Positions 45,660 through 55,517 are shown, counted from the first letter of the stretch. The stretch: 64,000 nt of DNA from Clostridium mobile (GCF_018918285.1 NZ_JAHLQF010000002.1:620001-684000), one strand, 5' to 3'. Notes: generated by a model not told the origin, from the letters alone. A program made the numbers and translations.

Positions 45660-45785
45660 CCACTCTAAGACTTCCATCTTCTATAAGTGGAAGATAAGAG
45701 TGGCACGTACCTAGATAAGGTCTTCTAAACTTCAGCTGGAGTAAGTATTCCTTTTAAGCAAACTCCATCTGAAGCTAAGAATACT
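45645..45785 (+). repeat. Dispersed structured repeat, copy 3 (inside the cut operon)
   Basis: P1 is TTATCT (45645-45650)/AGATAA (45713-45718), and P2 is GCCACTCT (45659-45666)/AGAGTGGC (45697-45704), both changed on both sides relative to copy 2. P3 runs 45723-45742 with 45762-45781 around the same loop. The eutQ stop codon lies between the left arms. Confidence 0.8.
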
Positions 45786-45813
45786 CTTTATAGAAAATTA
45801 GGAGGATTAGCCT

Positions 45814-46491
45814 ATGCAAGCGCTTGGTTTAATAGAAACAAAAGGATTACTTGCAGCTGTTGAGGCAGCCGATACAATGGTTAAATCAGCAGAGGTAAGT
45901 ATTATTGAAAAGACTTATGTAGGTGGAGGACTTGTTACAATTTTAGTTACAGGTGATGTAGGTGCAGTAAAAGCATCTATAGAAGCTGGAGTAGCAGCGG
46001 TTAAAAAACTTAATGAAGAATTTTTAGTTTCTGATCATGTAATTCCACGTCCTCATGAGGAATTGGAAAGTATAATTGGACCTAATACTCCACCAGAGGT
46101 TTTAGAAGTTCCATCATTTAATGAAGAAATAGAAGATGTAGAACAAACTGAAGAAAAAATAGAAGAAGCAGAAGATGTAGAAAAAAATGAAGAAGTAATA
46201 GAAGAAGCTGAAGAGGATATTGAAGAAAATCAAGATCAAGATGCTTTAGAAGTGGATTCAGATAAACTGCATAAGTTAGATTTAGAGAATTTGCACAAAG
46301 AGGATGTAGATAATCTAGTAAGTAAAGACGGTATAGAAAAAACCCTTTTAATACTAGCTAAGTTGAAAGTTATTAAGCTTAGAAATTTGGCTCGTGAATA
46401 TAAAGATTTTGGAATTACAGGTAGAGCCACCTCAAAGGCGGGCAAGAACACATTAATTACTAAATTTAAATTATATTACGAGAAAAAATAG
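45814..46491 (+). CDS. BMC-H shell protein with acidic linker and C-terminal domain
   Basis: 225 residues. Residues 1-~90 are a typical BMC-H domain ([34 protein letters not shown]). Residues ~100-155 are a Glu-rich linker (EEKIEEAEDVEKNEEVIEEA). Residues ~165-225 form a small helical domain ending LRNLAREYKDFGITGRATSK, which looks like a Rho-N/SAP-type nucleic-acid or protein-binding fold. The overall design is like EutK, which also carries a C-terminal nucleic-acid-binding-like domain, but the tail is not the same. Confidence 0.82.
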   Translation: MQALGLIETKGLLAAVEAADTMVKSAEVSIIEKTYVGGGLVTILVTGDVGAVKASIEAGVAAVKKLNEEFLVSDHVIPRPHEELESIIGPNTPPEVLEVPSFNEEIEDVEQTEEKIEEAEDVEKNEEVIEEAEEDIEENQDQDALEVDSDKLHKLDLENLHKEDVDNLVSKDGIEKTLLILAKLKVIKLRNLAREYKDFGITGRATSKAGKNTLITKFKLYYEKK

Positions 46492-46525
46492 CTATTTTAA
46501 GGTTTATGAAAGGAAGTAAGGAATA

Positions 46526-48124
46526 ATGGAAAACTTTGATAAAGATTTGCGTTCAATACAAGAAGCAAGAAATCTTGCCAGACTTGGAAAGGTAGCAGCT
46601 GATAAAATTGCTGATTATACTGAGGAGCAGATTGACAAAATTTTACGCAATATGGTTAGAGTAGCAGAAGAAAATGCTGCTTGCTTAGCACAAATGGCAG
46701 TTGAGGGGACAGGCTTTGGTAAATCTGAAGATAAAACTTTCAAAAACCATTTAGCAGCTACTATATTATATGATTCAATTAAAGATATGAAAACAATAGG
46801 TGTAATTAAGGAAGATGAGACAAATAAGCTTATAGAGATTGCTGAACCAGTGGGTTTAGTTATGGGTATAGTACCTTCAACAAACCCAACTTCAACAGCG
46901 ATTTTTAAATCTATAATTTCAATTAAATCTCGTAATGCTATAGTTTTCTCACCACATCCAGCTGCTGCAAAATGTACAATTAAAGCAGTTGAATTAATGA
47001 GAGATGCAGCTATTGAGGCTGGTGCACCAGAGAACATTATAAGCGCTGTAACTATGCCAACAATTGCAGCCACAAATGAGTTAATGAAAAGCAAAGAAGT
47101 TTCTATAATAATAGCTACAGGTGGCCCAGGAATGGTTAAAGCTGCTTATAGTTCAGGAAAACCAGCTATTGGTGTTGGTGCAGGAAACTCTCCAGCATAC
47201 ATCGAAAGAACTGCTAATGTAGAAAAGGCTGTTAGAGATATTATTGCAAGTAAGACTTTTGATTATGGTACAATTTGTGCTTCAGAACAATCAATAATTT
47301 GTGAAGAATGTAATCAAGATGCAGTTGTTCAAGAGTTTAAAAAGCAAGGCGGATATTTTATGACAGAAGAAGAAACTGATAAAGTTTGTAAGCTGTTATT
47401 TAAGAATGGATATGCTATGAATGCTAAGTTTGTTGGAAGAAGTCCTCAAGTTATTGCAAGTGCTGCAGGATTTACAGTTCCAGCAGAAGTTAAAGTACTT
47501 ATAGGAAGACAAAATGGAGTAGGTGCAGGTTATCCATTGTCCTTTGAAAAGCTTACAACAGTTCTTGGATTCTATACAGTAAAAGATTGGCATGAAGCAT
47601 GTGAATTAAGTATTGAATTACTTCAAAATGGAATTGGCCACACAATGAGTATCCATACTGAAGATAGAGATATAGTGATGGAGTTTGCTAGAAAACCAGC
47701 TTCTCGTATTCTTGTTAATACCGGTGGATCTCAAGGTGGAACAGGTGCAAGCACAGCTCTTAGCCCTGCATTTACTTTAGGTTGTGGTACATGGGGAGGA
47801 AGTTCAGTATCTGAAAATGTTACTCCAGAACATCTTATAAATATCAAAAGAGTTGCTTATGGCTTAAAGGATTGTGCAACATTAGCATCTAATGACCCAA
47901 CTTTCAACCGTATAAAAACTGCTGAAAATTGTCATGGAGTTCAAAATCAATTTATGAATATGAGCCCAGCTCAAATTGCAGCAGCTGCAGAAGTTTTAAA
48001 TAAAGTTACTAATTGTGGTCATAACACTAACAGCTGTACTGAATCTAATAGTAAAAGCGAAAAAAATGAAGAAATTTTAGACTTAGTTAATCAAATAGTT
48101 GCCGCAATGAAGGGGGCAAACTAA
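46526..48124 (+). CDS. cutF: CoA-acylating aldehyde dehydrogenase, CutF/PduP-like
   Basis: 532 residues. The catalytic Cys251 lies in DYGTICASEQSI, with the NAD-site ATGGPGMVKAAYSSGKPAIG and PSTNPTSTAIFKSI. It should oxidise acetaldehyde to acetyl-CoA inside the shell. The C-terminal extension EEILDLVNQIVAAMKG after a Ser/Asn-rich linker is an amphipathic encapsulation peptide. The stop overlaps the start of the PduL gene. Confidence 0.93.
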   Translation: MENFDKDLRSIQEARNLARLGKVAADKIADYTEEQIDKILRNMVRVAEENAACLAQMAVEGTGFGKSEDKTFKNHLAATILYDSIKDMKTIGVIKEDETNKLIEIAEPVGLVMGIVPSTNPTSTAIFKSIISIKSRNAIVFSPHPAAAKCTIKAVELMRDAAIEAGAPENIISAVTMPTIAATNELMKSKEVSIIIATGGPGMVKAAYSSGKPAIGVGAGNSPAYIERTANVEKAVRDIIASKTFDYGTICASEQSIICEECNQDAVVQEFKKQGGYFMTEEETDKVCKLLFKNGYAMNAKFVGRSPQVIASAAGFTVPAEVKVLIGRQNGVGAGYPLSFEKLTTVLGFYTVKDWHEACELSIELLQNGIGHTMSIHTEDRDIVMEFARKPASRILVNTGGSQGGTGASTALSPAFTLGCGTWGGSSVSENVTPEHLINIKRVAYGLKDCATLASNDPTFNRIKTAENCHGVQNQFMNMSPAQIAAAAEVLNKVTNCGHNTNSCTESNSKSEKNEEILDLVNQIVAAMKGAN

Positions 48125-48774
48125 TGGATAATTGTGAAGAAATATTAAAGGTTTTGCTAGAAGCTATTAAAAGCAATGGAGCAAATAATGGAGTTCAGCA
48201 AAATTCATCTGAGATTCCAGTAGGAATTTCTAATAGACATATACACCTTTCACAAAAGGATTTAGAAAGCCTTTTTGGTAAAGATTATGAACTTACAAAG
48301 ATTAAAGACCTATCTCAACCTGGACAATATGCTTGCAAGGAAGTTGTAACAATTTGCGGACCAAAAGGTGCAATTGAGAAGGTTAGAATACTTGGTCCTG
48401 TAAGAAGCAAAACTCAAGTTGAAGTATTAGCTGGAGATTGCATTAAACTTGGAACAGTACCACATGTAAAATTGTCTGGAGATTTAAGCAGAACATCTGG
48501 AATTACAGTAGTTGGAGCAAAGGGTTCTGTTCAAATTGAAGAAGGGTTAATAGTTGCACAAAGACACATTCACATGACACCTGAAAATGCTAGAAATTTA
48601 GGAGTACATGATGGAGAAATAGTATCAATAAAATTTGATGATTTGAGAGGCGGAATATATAGCAATGTGGCTATTAGAGCTAACGATTCATCAAAACTTG
48701 AATGTCACCTTGATATTGAGGAAGCTAATGCAATGGGCATTAACTCAAAATCAAAAATAACAATAGTAAAATAA
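48124..48774 (+). CDS. pduL: Phosphotransacylase, PduL family
   Basis: 216 residues with the two PduL half-sites, VGISNRHIHLSQKDL and VAQRHIHMTPENARN, whose His residues bind zinc. It turns acetyl-CoA into acetyl-phosphate and frees CoA for recycling in the compartment. Its first ~18 residues (CEEILKVLLEAIKSNG) form an amphipathic encapsulation peptide. It starts within the stop of the aldehyde dehydrogenase. Confidence 0.93.
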   Translation: MDNCEEILKVLLEAIKSNGANNGVQQNSSEIPVGISNRHIHLSQKDLESLFGKDYELTKIKDLSQPGQYACKEVVTICGPKGAIEKVRILGPVRSKTQVEVLAGDCIKLGTVPHVKLSGDLSRTSGITVVGAKGSVQIEEGLIVAQRHIHMTPENARNLGVHDGEIVSIKFDDLRGGIYSNVAIRANDSSKLECHLDIEEANAMGINSKSKITIVK

Positions 48775-48835
48775 AAAAATGTTTATAAATAAAAATTATA
48801 ATATATAAATAAAAAATATTTAGGAGGATTTTAAA

Positions 48836-49126
48836 ATGAAATACGATGCATTAGGAATGATAGAAACAAAAGGATTAATAGGAGCAATAGAAGCAGCAGA
48901 TGCTATGGTTAAGGCAGCAAATGTATATTTAATAGGCAAAGAATATGTTGGAGGCGGACTTGTAACTGTTATGGTTAGAGGTGATGTTGGAGCTGTTAAA
49001 GCTGCTACAGATGCTGGTGCCGCTGCTGCACAACGTGTTGGAGAATTAATATCAGTTCACGTAATTCCAAGACCACATAGTGAAGTTGAAGTAATTCTTC
49101 CAGCATCTAAAGAAGCTGCAAAATAA
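48836..49126 (+). CDS. Microcompartment shell protein BMC-H (4), canonical
   Basis: 96 residues with the textbook BMC-H sequence: [20 protein letters not shown], pore loop [16 protein letters not shown], and [10 protein letters not shown]. Probably the main shell tile, as the most consensus-like copy at the end of the operon. TAGGAGG lies 8 bases upstream. A perfect terminator follows. Confidence 0.95.
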   Translation: MKYDALGMIETKGLIGAIEAADAMVKAANVYLIGKEYVGGGLVTVMVRGDVGAVKAATDAGAAAAQRVGELISVHVIPRPHSEVEVILPASKEAAK

Positions 49127-49150
49127 GATTTTAATTAAATTGAAAAGCAC

Positions 49151-49187
49151 AAAAACGACGCTAAAGGTGATTTAGCGTCGTTTTTAT
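49151..49187 (+). terminator. Terminator of the cut operon
   Basis: A 15-bp perfect stem: AAAAACGACGCTAAA (49151-49165), GGTGA loop, TTTAGCGTCGTTTTT (49171-49185). It works in both directions. Confidence 0.9.
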
Positions 49188-49339
49188 GTTGTACATAAAT
49201 TTTTCAACTGAAATTTTAGCTATATTTAAATATTGTTAACATTTACAGTATTGTACAAACAATGTATAATAATATTATAAATACCATTATTTTCCCATGG
49301 TATTACAAAATAATAAAGGGAAAGGTAAGGGGAGGTTTT

Positions 49340-52300
49340 ATGTTTAAAAAGTTTCAATTTAAGAAATGGACATCTTGGTTAGTAACATTAGTTATGGTGT
49401 TAAGCTTTGCTACGCCACTTAATGTATCAGCAGCAGCAAAAACTGTAAACATACAGATGCTTGCAACGAGTGATACACATGGAAAAATCTTACCATACGA
49501 GTATGCTACTAATTCAGAAAGTAAATCGGGTAGTATGGCACAAATCGCTACGGCGGTTAAAGAATTAAGAAAGCAAAATCCTAATACAATAATGGTGGAT
49601 GTTGGAGATACTATTCAAGATAATTCAGCTAGCTTATTTTTAAACCATGAAATACATCCAATGGTTTTGGCCATGAATGAAATAGGATATGATACTTGGA
49701 CTTTAGGAAATCATGAATTTAATTATGGTGTTCCTGCATTGGACAAGGTTGCTTCTCAATTTAAAGGAACAGTGTTATGTGGAAACGTTTATAGAGAAGA
49801 TGGAAAGAGATTAGGAGAATCCTATAAGATTGTTGAAAGAGCAGGAGTAAAAGTCGGCATTATAGGAATGGTTACTCCTAATATAACAAGATGGGATGGA
49901 GAAAATTTAAAGGGTTATAAGGTTACAGATCCTATAGAAGAAACTAAAAAAGTAATATCTGAAATTAAGAATAAAGTAGATGTAATGGTGGCAGTAGTTC
50001 ATATGTCAGAGGGCGAAGAATATGGAAATAAAGGTTCTTCAGCAGTTGAACTTGCAAATGCATGTCCAGAGCTTGCTGCTATAGTTGCAGCACATGAGCA
50101 TAAAGCTGTTGAGGGAGCTTTATATAATAATGTTTTATTGGTTGAAAATAAAAATGCAGCCCAATCAATAGCTAAGATAGATATAAAACTTACTGAGAAA
50201 AATGGAAAATATGTAGTTAATGATAAGGCTAAAGATGTTACATCAAAAATTATATGGATGGAAGATGGAAAGACTAAAGCTTTAAATTATGAGTCAGATA
50301 AAGATTTAGAAAAAAAATTAGCTCCATATCATAAGGTAGCTTTAGATGATGCTAACCAGATAATAGGAGAACTTAAAGGTGGGGACTTAGTTCCAAAGGA
50401 TGAAGTAAAAGGAATACCTACTTCACAAATACAAGAAACTCCAATGATCAATTTAATAAATGAAGTGCAAATGCACTATACAAAAGCTGATGTTTCATCT
50501 GCAGCAGCATTTAGATCAGATGCTAATATGAAGCAAGGTAAAATTAAGAAAAGTGATGCTTCATTAATATATAAATATGACAATACATTATATTTATTAG
50601 AAGTAACAGGAAAACAATTGAAAGATTACATGGAATGGTCAGCGAGTTATTATAATACTTACAAACCAGGAGATTTAACTCTATCTTTTGATGAAGATAT
50701 AAGAGGATATAATTATGATATGTTCTCTGGAGTTAAATACGAAGTAGATGTTTCAAAAGAAGCAGGTAATAGAATTGTTAACTTAAGAAGAATGGATGAT
50801 TCAGCAATAAAAGATACAGATACTCTTAAGTTAGCAGTAAATAATTATAGAGCTAGCTCACATCTTTTAAACCCTAAGGGTAGAATATTGAAAGATGGAA
50901 GCATACCAAAAGTTATAGAAAAAGATGCTATGGGAGCTACTCCAATAAGAGATTTAATAGGAAAATATATTGGAGAAGTAAAACAGGGAGTAATAACTCC
51001 ACAGATGAACAACAACTGGAAAGTTATCGGAAATAATTGGGACTCTACAAAAAGAGCGGAAGCTGTAAAATTAATAAATGATGGCAAAATAAAAATTCCT
51101 CTATCTAAAGATGGAAGAACTCCAAATGTAGCAGCAATTACGGAAACAAATTTGGAAAATGCAAAAAATACTAAGACAGCAAATGTTATATCCTTTAACG
51201 ACTATCATGGTATAGTAAAAGAATCAGGAAAAGATTTAGGAATAGCTAAATTTGTAGGAGCTATAAATGATTTCAAAAAGGAAAATAAAAATACTATAGT
51301 TGTAGCAGGTGGAGATTTATATCAAGGTACAGCTCTTTCTAATTTAAATTACGGAGCTCCAATAAATGAAATGCTAAAAGCAATTGGACTAACTGCTTCA
51401 GCAGTAGGAAACCACGAATTTGACTGGGGTGCAGACAGAATAGCAAAATGGTCAAAAGAAGCAGGCTTTGATTTCTTAGCATCAAATATATATGATAAGA
51501 AAACAGGACAGCCAGTTAGCTGGGCAAAACCATATAAAATAGTGGAAATGGATGGATTAAAGATAGGATTTGTTGGACTTGCAACTCCTGAAACAGCTTA
51601 TAAAACTAAACCAACAAATGTAGAAAATCTTGAATTTAGAGACCCTATTAAAGCTACAAAAGAATGGAGCAAGAAATTAAGAAGTGGAGAGTTAAAAGAA
51701 GGTAAGGCTGATGTGGTTATAGCTTTAACTCATTTAGGATCTTTTCAAGATAAGAAGACTGGAGAAATTACAGGTGAAGCAGCAGATCTTGCTAAAGGAA
51801 ATGCTGGAGTAGATGCTATAATTTCTGCACATACTCACTTGCCTGTATCAGGAAAAGTTAATGGAATTCCTGTAGTTCAAGGAAATAAAAATGGTAGAGC
51901 ATATGTAAAACTAGAAGTAGCTTTCAATACTAAGACTAATAAAGTAAGTATAGAGCCGGCTTTCATCGATTTATCAGAAATAGTTAAAACATTACCAGAA
52001 GATGAAGCAGGAAAAACTATAGCTAAAAAATATGAAGATGCTTCAAAATCTAAATTAGATGAAGTTGTAGGAACTACAGATAAAGATTTAACCCATGATA
52101 GATTTGGTGGCCCTTCATTACTTGGTGAATGGGTTTGTGATGTAATGGCTAAGACTGCTAAAGCACAAATTGCAATTACAAATGGTGGAGGACTTAGATG
52201 TCCAATAGAAAAGGGTAATATTACTGTAGGAAAATTATATGAACTTATGCCTTTTGACAATACATTATTTACAATGGAATTAAAAGGATCAGACCTAAAG

Positions 52301-52831
52301 AGAGTTATAGAAAATGGTATAGGTAATGAGACAATAGGATGGGCAGCGATTTCAGGAGTAAAAGTTAAATATGACCTAAAACAACCTTTTGGAAATAGAA
52401 TATATGAAATGACTTTAAAAGATGGTTCAAAAGTTGATATGAACAAATACTACACAGTTGTTACTAATGATTTTATGGCTGAAGGTGGAGACAACTATGA
52501 CTTTAAGGGAGCTAAAAATTTAAAGGATACTAATTTACCAATAAGAGATGCTTTAATAAATGAACTAAGACAAGTTAAAAAGCTTTCAGTAGTTAAAGCT
52601 AACTATTTAGCACCAGGGGTTAAGCCAGCAACTGAGCCAGAAGTTAAACCATCTAAACCTGAATTAAAACCATCAGGCAAAAAGGTTATATATACAGTAA
52701 AAGCAGGAGATTGTCTATCTTCAATAGGAGAAAAATATAATATTTCTTATAAGAAAATAGCAGAAGAAAACAATATCAAAAACCTTGATTTGATATTTAT
52801 AGGACAACAATTAGTAATACCAGTTAACTAA
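49340..52831 (+). CDS. Secreted double-domain metallophosphoesterase/nucleotidase with LysM
   Basis: About 1163 residues from ATG 49340 (GGGGAGG upstream; 26 codons shorter than the longest frame). A signal peptide ends near VSAAAK. A CpdB-type half follows (MLATSDTHGKI, GNHEFNYG, and its C-terminal domain with FRSDANMKQG), then a UshA-type half (SFNDYHGIV, GNHEFDWG, GGGLRCP), and a C-terminal LysM (YTVKAGDCLSSIGEKYNISY) for peptidoglycan binding. It probably scavenges phosphate from cyclic and normal nucleotides at the cell surface. Confidence 0.92.
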   Translation: MFKKFQFKKWTSWLVTLVMVLSFATPLNVSAAAKTVNIQMLATSDTHGKILPYEYATNSESKSGSMAQIATAVKELRKQNPNTIMVDVGDTIQDNSASLFLNHEIHPMVLAMNEIGYDTWTLGNHEFNYGVPALDKVASQFKGTVLCGNVYREDGKRLGESYKIVERAGVKVGIIGMVTPNITRWDGENLKGYKVTDPIEETKKVISEIKNKVDVMVAVVHMSEGEEYGNKGSSAVELANACPELAAIVAAHEHKAVEGALYNNVLLVENKNAAQSIAKIDIKLTEKNGKYVVNDKAKDVTSKIIWMEDGKTKALNYESDKDLEKKLAPYHKVALDDANQIIGELKGGDLVPKDEVKGIPTSQIQETPMINLINEVQMHYTKADVSSAAAFRSDANMKQGKIKKSDASLIYKYDNTLYLLEVTGKQLKDYMEWSASYYNTYKPGDLTLSFDEDIRGYNYDMFSGVKYEVDVSKEAGNRIVNLRRMDDSAIKDTDTLKLAVNNYRASSHLLNPKGRILKDGSIPKVIEKDAMGATPIRDLIGKYIGEVKQGVITPQMNNNWKVIGNNWDSTKRAEAVKLINDGKIKIPLSKDGRTPNVAAITETNLENAKNTKTANVISFNDYHGIVKESGKDLGIAKFVGAINDFKKENKNTIVVAGGDLYQGTALSNLNYGAPINEMLKAIGLTASAVGNHEFDWGADRIAKWSKEAGFDFLASNIYDKKTGQPVSWAKPYKIVEMDGLKIGFVGLATPETAYKTKPTNVENLEFRDPIKATKEWSKKLRSGELKEGKADVVIALTHLGSFQDKKTGEITGEAADLAKGNAGVDAIISAHTHLPVSGKVNGIPVVQGNKNGRAYVKLEVAFNTKTNKVSIEPAFIDLSEIVKTLPEDEAGKTIAKKYEDASKSKLDEVVGTTDKDLTHDRFGGPSLLGEWVCDVMAKTAKAQIAITNGGGLRCPIEKGNITVGKLYELMPFDNTLFTMELKGSDLKRVIENGIGNETIGWAAISGVKVKYDLKQPFGNRIYEMTLKDGSKVDMNKYYTVVTNDFMAEGGDNYDFKGAKNLKDTNLPIRDALINELRQVKKLSVVKANYLAPGVKPATEPEVKPSKPELKPSGKKVIYTVKAGDCLSSIGEKYNISYKKIAEENNIKNLDLIFIGQQLVIPVN

Positions 52832-52844
52832 AAATATTATCAAA

Positions 52845-52880
52845 ATGCCAGCTATGGTTAAAATCATAGCTGGCATAATT
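52845..52880 (+). terminator. Terminator-like hairpin after the nucleotidase gene
   Basis: ATGCCAGCTATG pairs with CATAGCTGGCAT (52865-52876). Strong 12-bp stem, weak U tract (AATTTAT). Confidence 0.65.
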
Positions 52881-52978
52881 TATCCGATGACTACGTCCTT
52901 GGATAAGTTCTTCTAAGCTTCAGTTGGAGTAAGTATTCCTTTTAAGCAAACTCCATCTGAAGCTAAGAATCACTTGAT
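52880..52978 (+). repeat. Dispersed structured repeat, copy 4 (lacks P2)
   Basis: P1 TTATCC (52880-52885)/GGATAA (52901-52906) now encloses only GATGACTACGTCCTT. The whole P2 arm seen in copies 1-3 is absent. P3 (52911-52930 with 52950-52969) and its loop are intact. Confidence 0.78.
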
Positions 52979-53007
52979 TTTATTAAATTTATTATCTCGA
53001 TACGTTT

Positions 53008-54627
53008 TTATTTTAATCTAAAGGTTTTTGGAGCCACTCTATAAGTTAAAATAAGGGCAATTGCCATGTACAAAATAGTTAATATCACTATTGCTAAAGT
53101 AAAATAGTAGGAAGATGTTTTGAGCCTTAAGCAAAAATAACTAACAAAGTAAATTAATCCATTTGTAAATTTGAATAAAGGACTTTTAACTTCAAGCTCT
53201 GCTGTATATGGTTGTATTACATAATACATAAACAAATAGTGTATAGAAAAAAAGCAGGATAGAAAAATTGCACATAAAAATAAAGGTATCATAGAAATAA
53301 GTTTATTGCTGTACCCACTAATAATTATAAAAGCAATTAATGCCAAGCATAGGGTGAAAGCTGGAATTATATTAAGAAAAACCACCTTTTTAAGCCTGGA
53401 AGTAAAATTAGATAAAATTACCTTTCCTTCCCTGTAATAGCTATATCTTAAAAGACTTACATCACAATTATAAAACATAGCCTTACAAATTCTCTCCCCT
53501 GTGGACATAGTATACATTATAAATACTAACAATGGAGCAGCATTTTCAATTCTATTTATAAATATTATTTTCTTTTCAGGATTAATTAATATAAGCACTA
53601 TACCTATTAAAAACATAGCAGTTATAACCAAAACTCTAAATTTTATTGGGGATAATATTATTTTTCTATGACGTTTGAAAAATATTGAATTTAAATACTC
53701 ATAACCCTGCTTTTTATCATAGATTTTGCTATTCAAGTCATCCTCTGTCATGTTTTTTTCATCTAGTTTTACATCTACAAAGCTTAGTTCGGATTTGAAA
53801 TTTTCTATATCAAATATATTATCTCTAGCAAGTAACTTTTTAGCGATATTAGTATACTGCTTGTACTTCCATATGTGGATAAAAGATAATATTCCTAAAA
53901 TCATTAAAACTAAAACTACAGAATTATTAAATAGTATAGGATAAAAATCAATGGTAAATCCAGCGAATGGAAGGGCATAAGCAAGAATGAGGAAAATAAT
54001 AATTGAGGTAAATACAAATGAATTTTTATTCACGATAACTTTTCCTGTACATTCATATATGAAAAGATGCAGCCATTCACCTATAAATCTAAATGCGGTT
54101 AATTCAGTTATAAGTATTACAGCTTTTAAAGGGGATAGACCTATTATTGATCCTATAATAATCATTGGTACCATAAAATATATAAATTTTTCTACATTTC
54201 TATATATAATTTGTCCAAGATAATATTCTTTAGCATCAACCCTCATTAAAGTTATCATATTATAAGATGATCTATTATTAGCATCAAAAACTATAACATT
54301 CATAATAGATCCTAAAATAAAGCTTAAAAAGAAAAATATATGTAAAAACTCAGGTAAAATAAGTGACATATCCTTATTAATTAATAAATATGAAGGCAAA
54401 AGAATCATGACACCTAAATAAAAAGATTTGCGAAAAAAGTTTGATACTATACCTAAAATTTCTTTAATAATTCCAAAGACTATTTTTGCACGGGTTTGTT
54501 TGTATAGTTTTTCAGGTATTCTTTTTCCTATTACGGGTATTCTCTTTAGAAAGTATATAAATATATTAGCATTTTCTGCAAAAGAAACCTTGAAACTATT
54601 TATAAAAGTTCTAAGCAAGGCTTTCAT
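53008..54627 (-). CDS. Large membrane protein, ABC transporter permease partner
   Basis: About 539 residues with roughly 12 membrane helices in pairs, no FtsX or ABC-2 signature motif, and a hydrophilic middle loop (~270-320). The start at 54627 has GGGAGGA 8 bases upstream and overlaps the ATPase gene by 17 bases. Such pairs of a small ATPase and a ~540-residue membrane protein are likely exporters of unknown substrate. Confidence 0.75.
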   Translation of the reverse strand: MKALLRTFINSFKVSFAENANIFIYFLKRIPVIGKRIPEKLYKQTRAKIVFGIIKEILGIVSNFFRKSFYLGVMILLPSYLLINKDMSLILPEFLHIFFFLSFILGSIMNVIVFDANNRSSYNMITLMRVDAKEYYLGQIIYRNVEKFIYFMVPMIIIGSIIGLSPLKAVILITELTAFRFIGEWLHLFIYECTGKVIVNKNSFVFTSIIIFLILAYALPFAGFTIDFYPILFNNSVVLVLMILGILSFIHIWKYKQYTNIAKKLLARDNIFDIENFKSELSFVDVKLDEKNMTEDDLNSKIYDKKQGYEYLNSIFFKRHRKIILSPIKFRVLVITAMFLIGIVLILINPEKKIIFINRIENAAPLLVFIMYTMSTGERICKAMFYNCDVSLLRYSYYREGKVILSNFTSRLKKVVFLNIIPAFTLCLALIAFIIISGYSNKLISMIPLFLCAIFLSCFFSIHYLFMYYVIQPYTAELEVKSPLFKFTNGLIYFVSYFCLRLKTSSYYFTLAIVILTILYMAIALILTYRVAPKTFRLK

Positions 54628-55333
54628 GATCATTTTCCTCCCTTAGAATATCTATAATTTTTCCTTCAAATTCAGGACTTTTTAAAATTTCATTGTCTAT
54701 TTTATCTAAAACGCCATTGTTTAATACCACAATTTCATCACATAAATCTGTAGCCAGCTGAAGAATATGTGTAGAAAAAATAATGATATGCTCGCTTTTA
54801 ATTTCCTTTAATAGAGTTTTAATTTCAAGGGCTACTACCACATCAAAAGAAGTTAAAGGTTCATCTAGTAAAATTACTGGTGGCCTTGTTATTAAAAAAC
54901 AAACCATCTGCATTTTATTTTTCATACCATGGGAATACCCTTTTATCAATCTATGCCTGTCATCTTTATTGATTTTTATAATATCTAAGTATTCATCAAT
55001 AGTACGTAAATCTTTAATTTTATCTTTGTTAATGTCTATATAAAATTTTAAAAACTCATAGCCAGTTAAAAATTCTGGGAGTACTGGTGAAGAAAAAACA
55101 TATCCTACTTTAGAAGTACCTATAATTTTATTTTCTTGTCCATCTTCCTCCAAAATAATTTTTCCGTTATCATAATCAATATCTCCATTTATACAATTGA
55201 AAAGGGTGGTTTTACCTGCTCCATTGCGTCCTAGTAAACCATAAATTTTTCCTTTTTCAAAAGTAAAAGATGATTTTCTTAATACTTTCTTACTATCAAA
55301 ATTCTTTACTATATCCTCTAATACTAGCCTCAT
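54611..55333 (-). CDS. ABC transporter ATP-binding protein
   Basis: 240 residues. Walker A is LLGRNGAGKTT, the signature is degenerate as YSHGMKNKMQMV instead of LSGGQ, and Walker B is VILLDEPLTSFD. This form is common among ABC-2 exporter ATPases. AGGAGG precedes the ATG. Pairs with the membrane protein encoded directly downstream. Confidence 0.9.
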   Translation of the reverse strand: MRLVLEDIVKNFDSKKVLRKSSFTFEKGKIYGLLGRNGAGKTTLFNCINGDIDYDNGKIILEEDGQENKIIGTSKVGYVFSSPVLPEFLTGYEFLKFYIDINKDKIKDLRTIDEYLDIIKINKDDRHRLIKGYSHGMKNKMQMVCFLITRPPVILLDEPLTSFDVVVALEIKTLLKEIKSEHIIIFSTHILQLATDLCDEIVVLNNGVLDKIDNEILKSPEFEGKIIDILREENDHESLA

Positions 55334-55517
55334 TTTGCATCCTCCTAATTACTAAATCACTGAATTGCTAAAAGCCCTGTAACTTGATTCCTTAATAAAT
55401 ACTGTATAAATTAAATTTTTTATAGAGCAAAATTTTATTATTTATAGGTTATAATTTAGTAATAACTTTGTATAATCTATAGAAAAATTATAGCATATAT
55501 TCAAAAGATTCCCTAGG

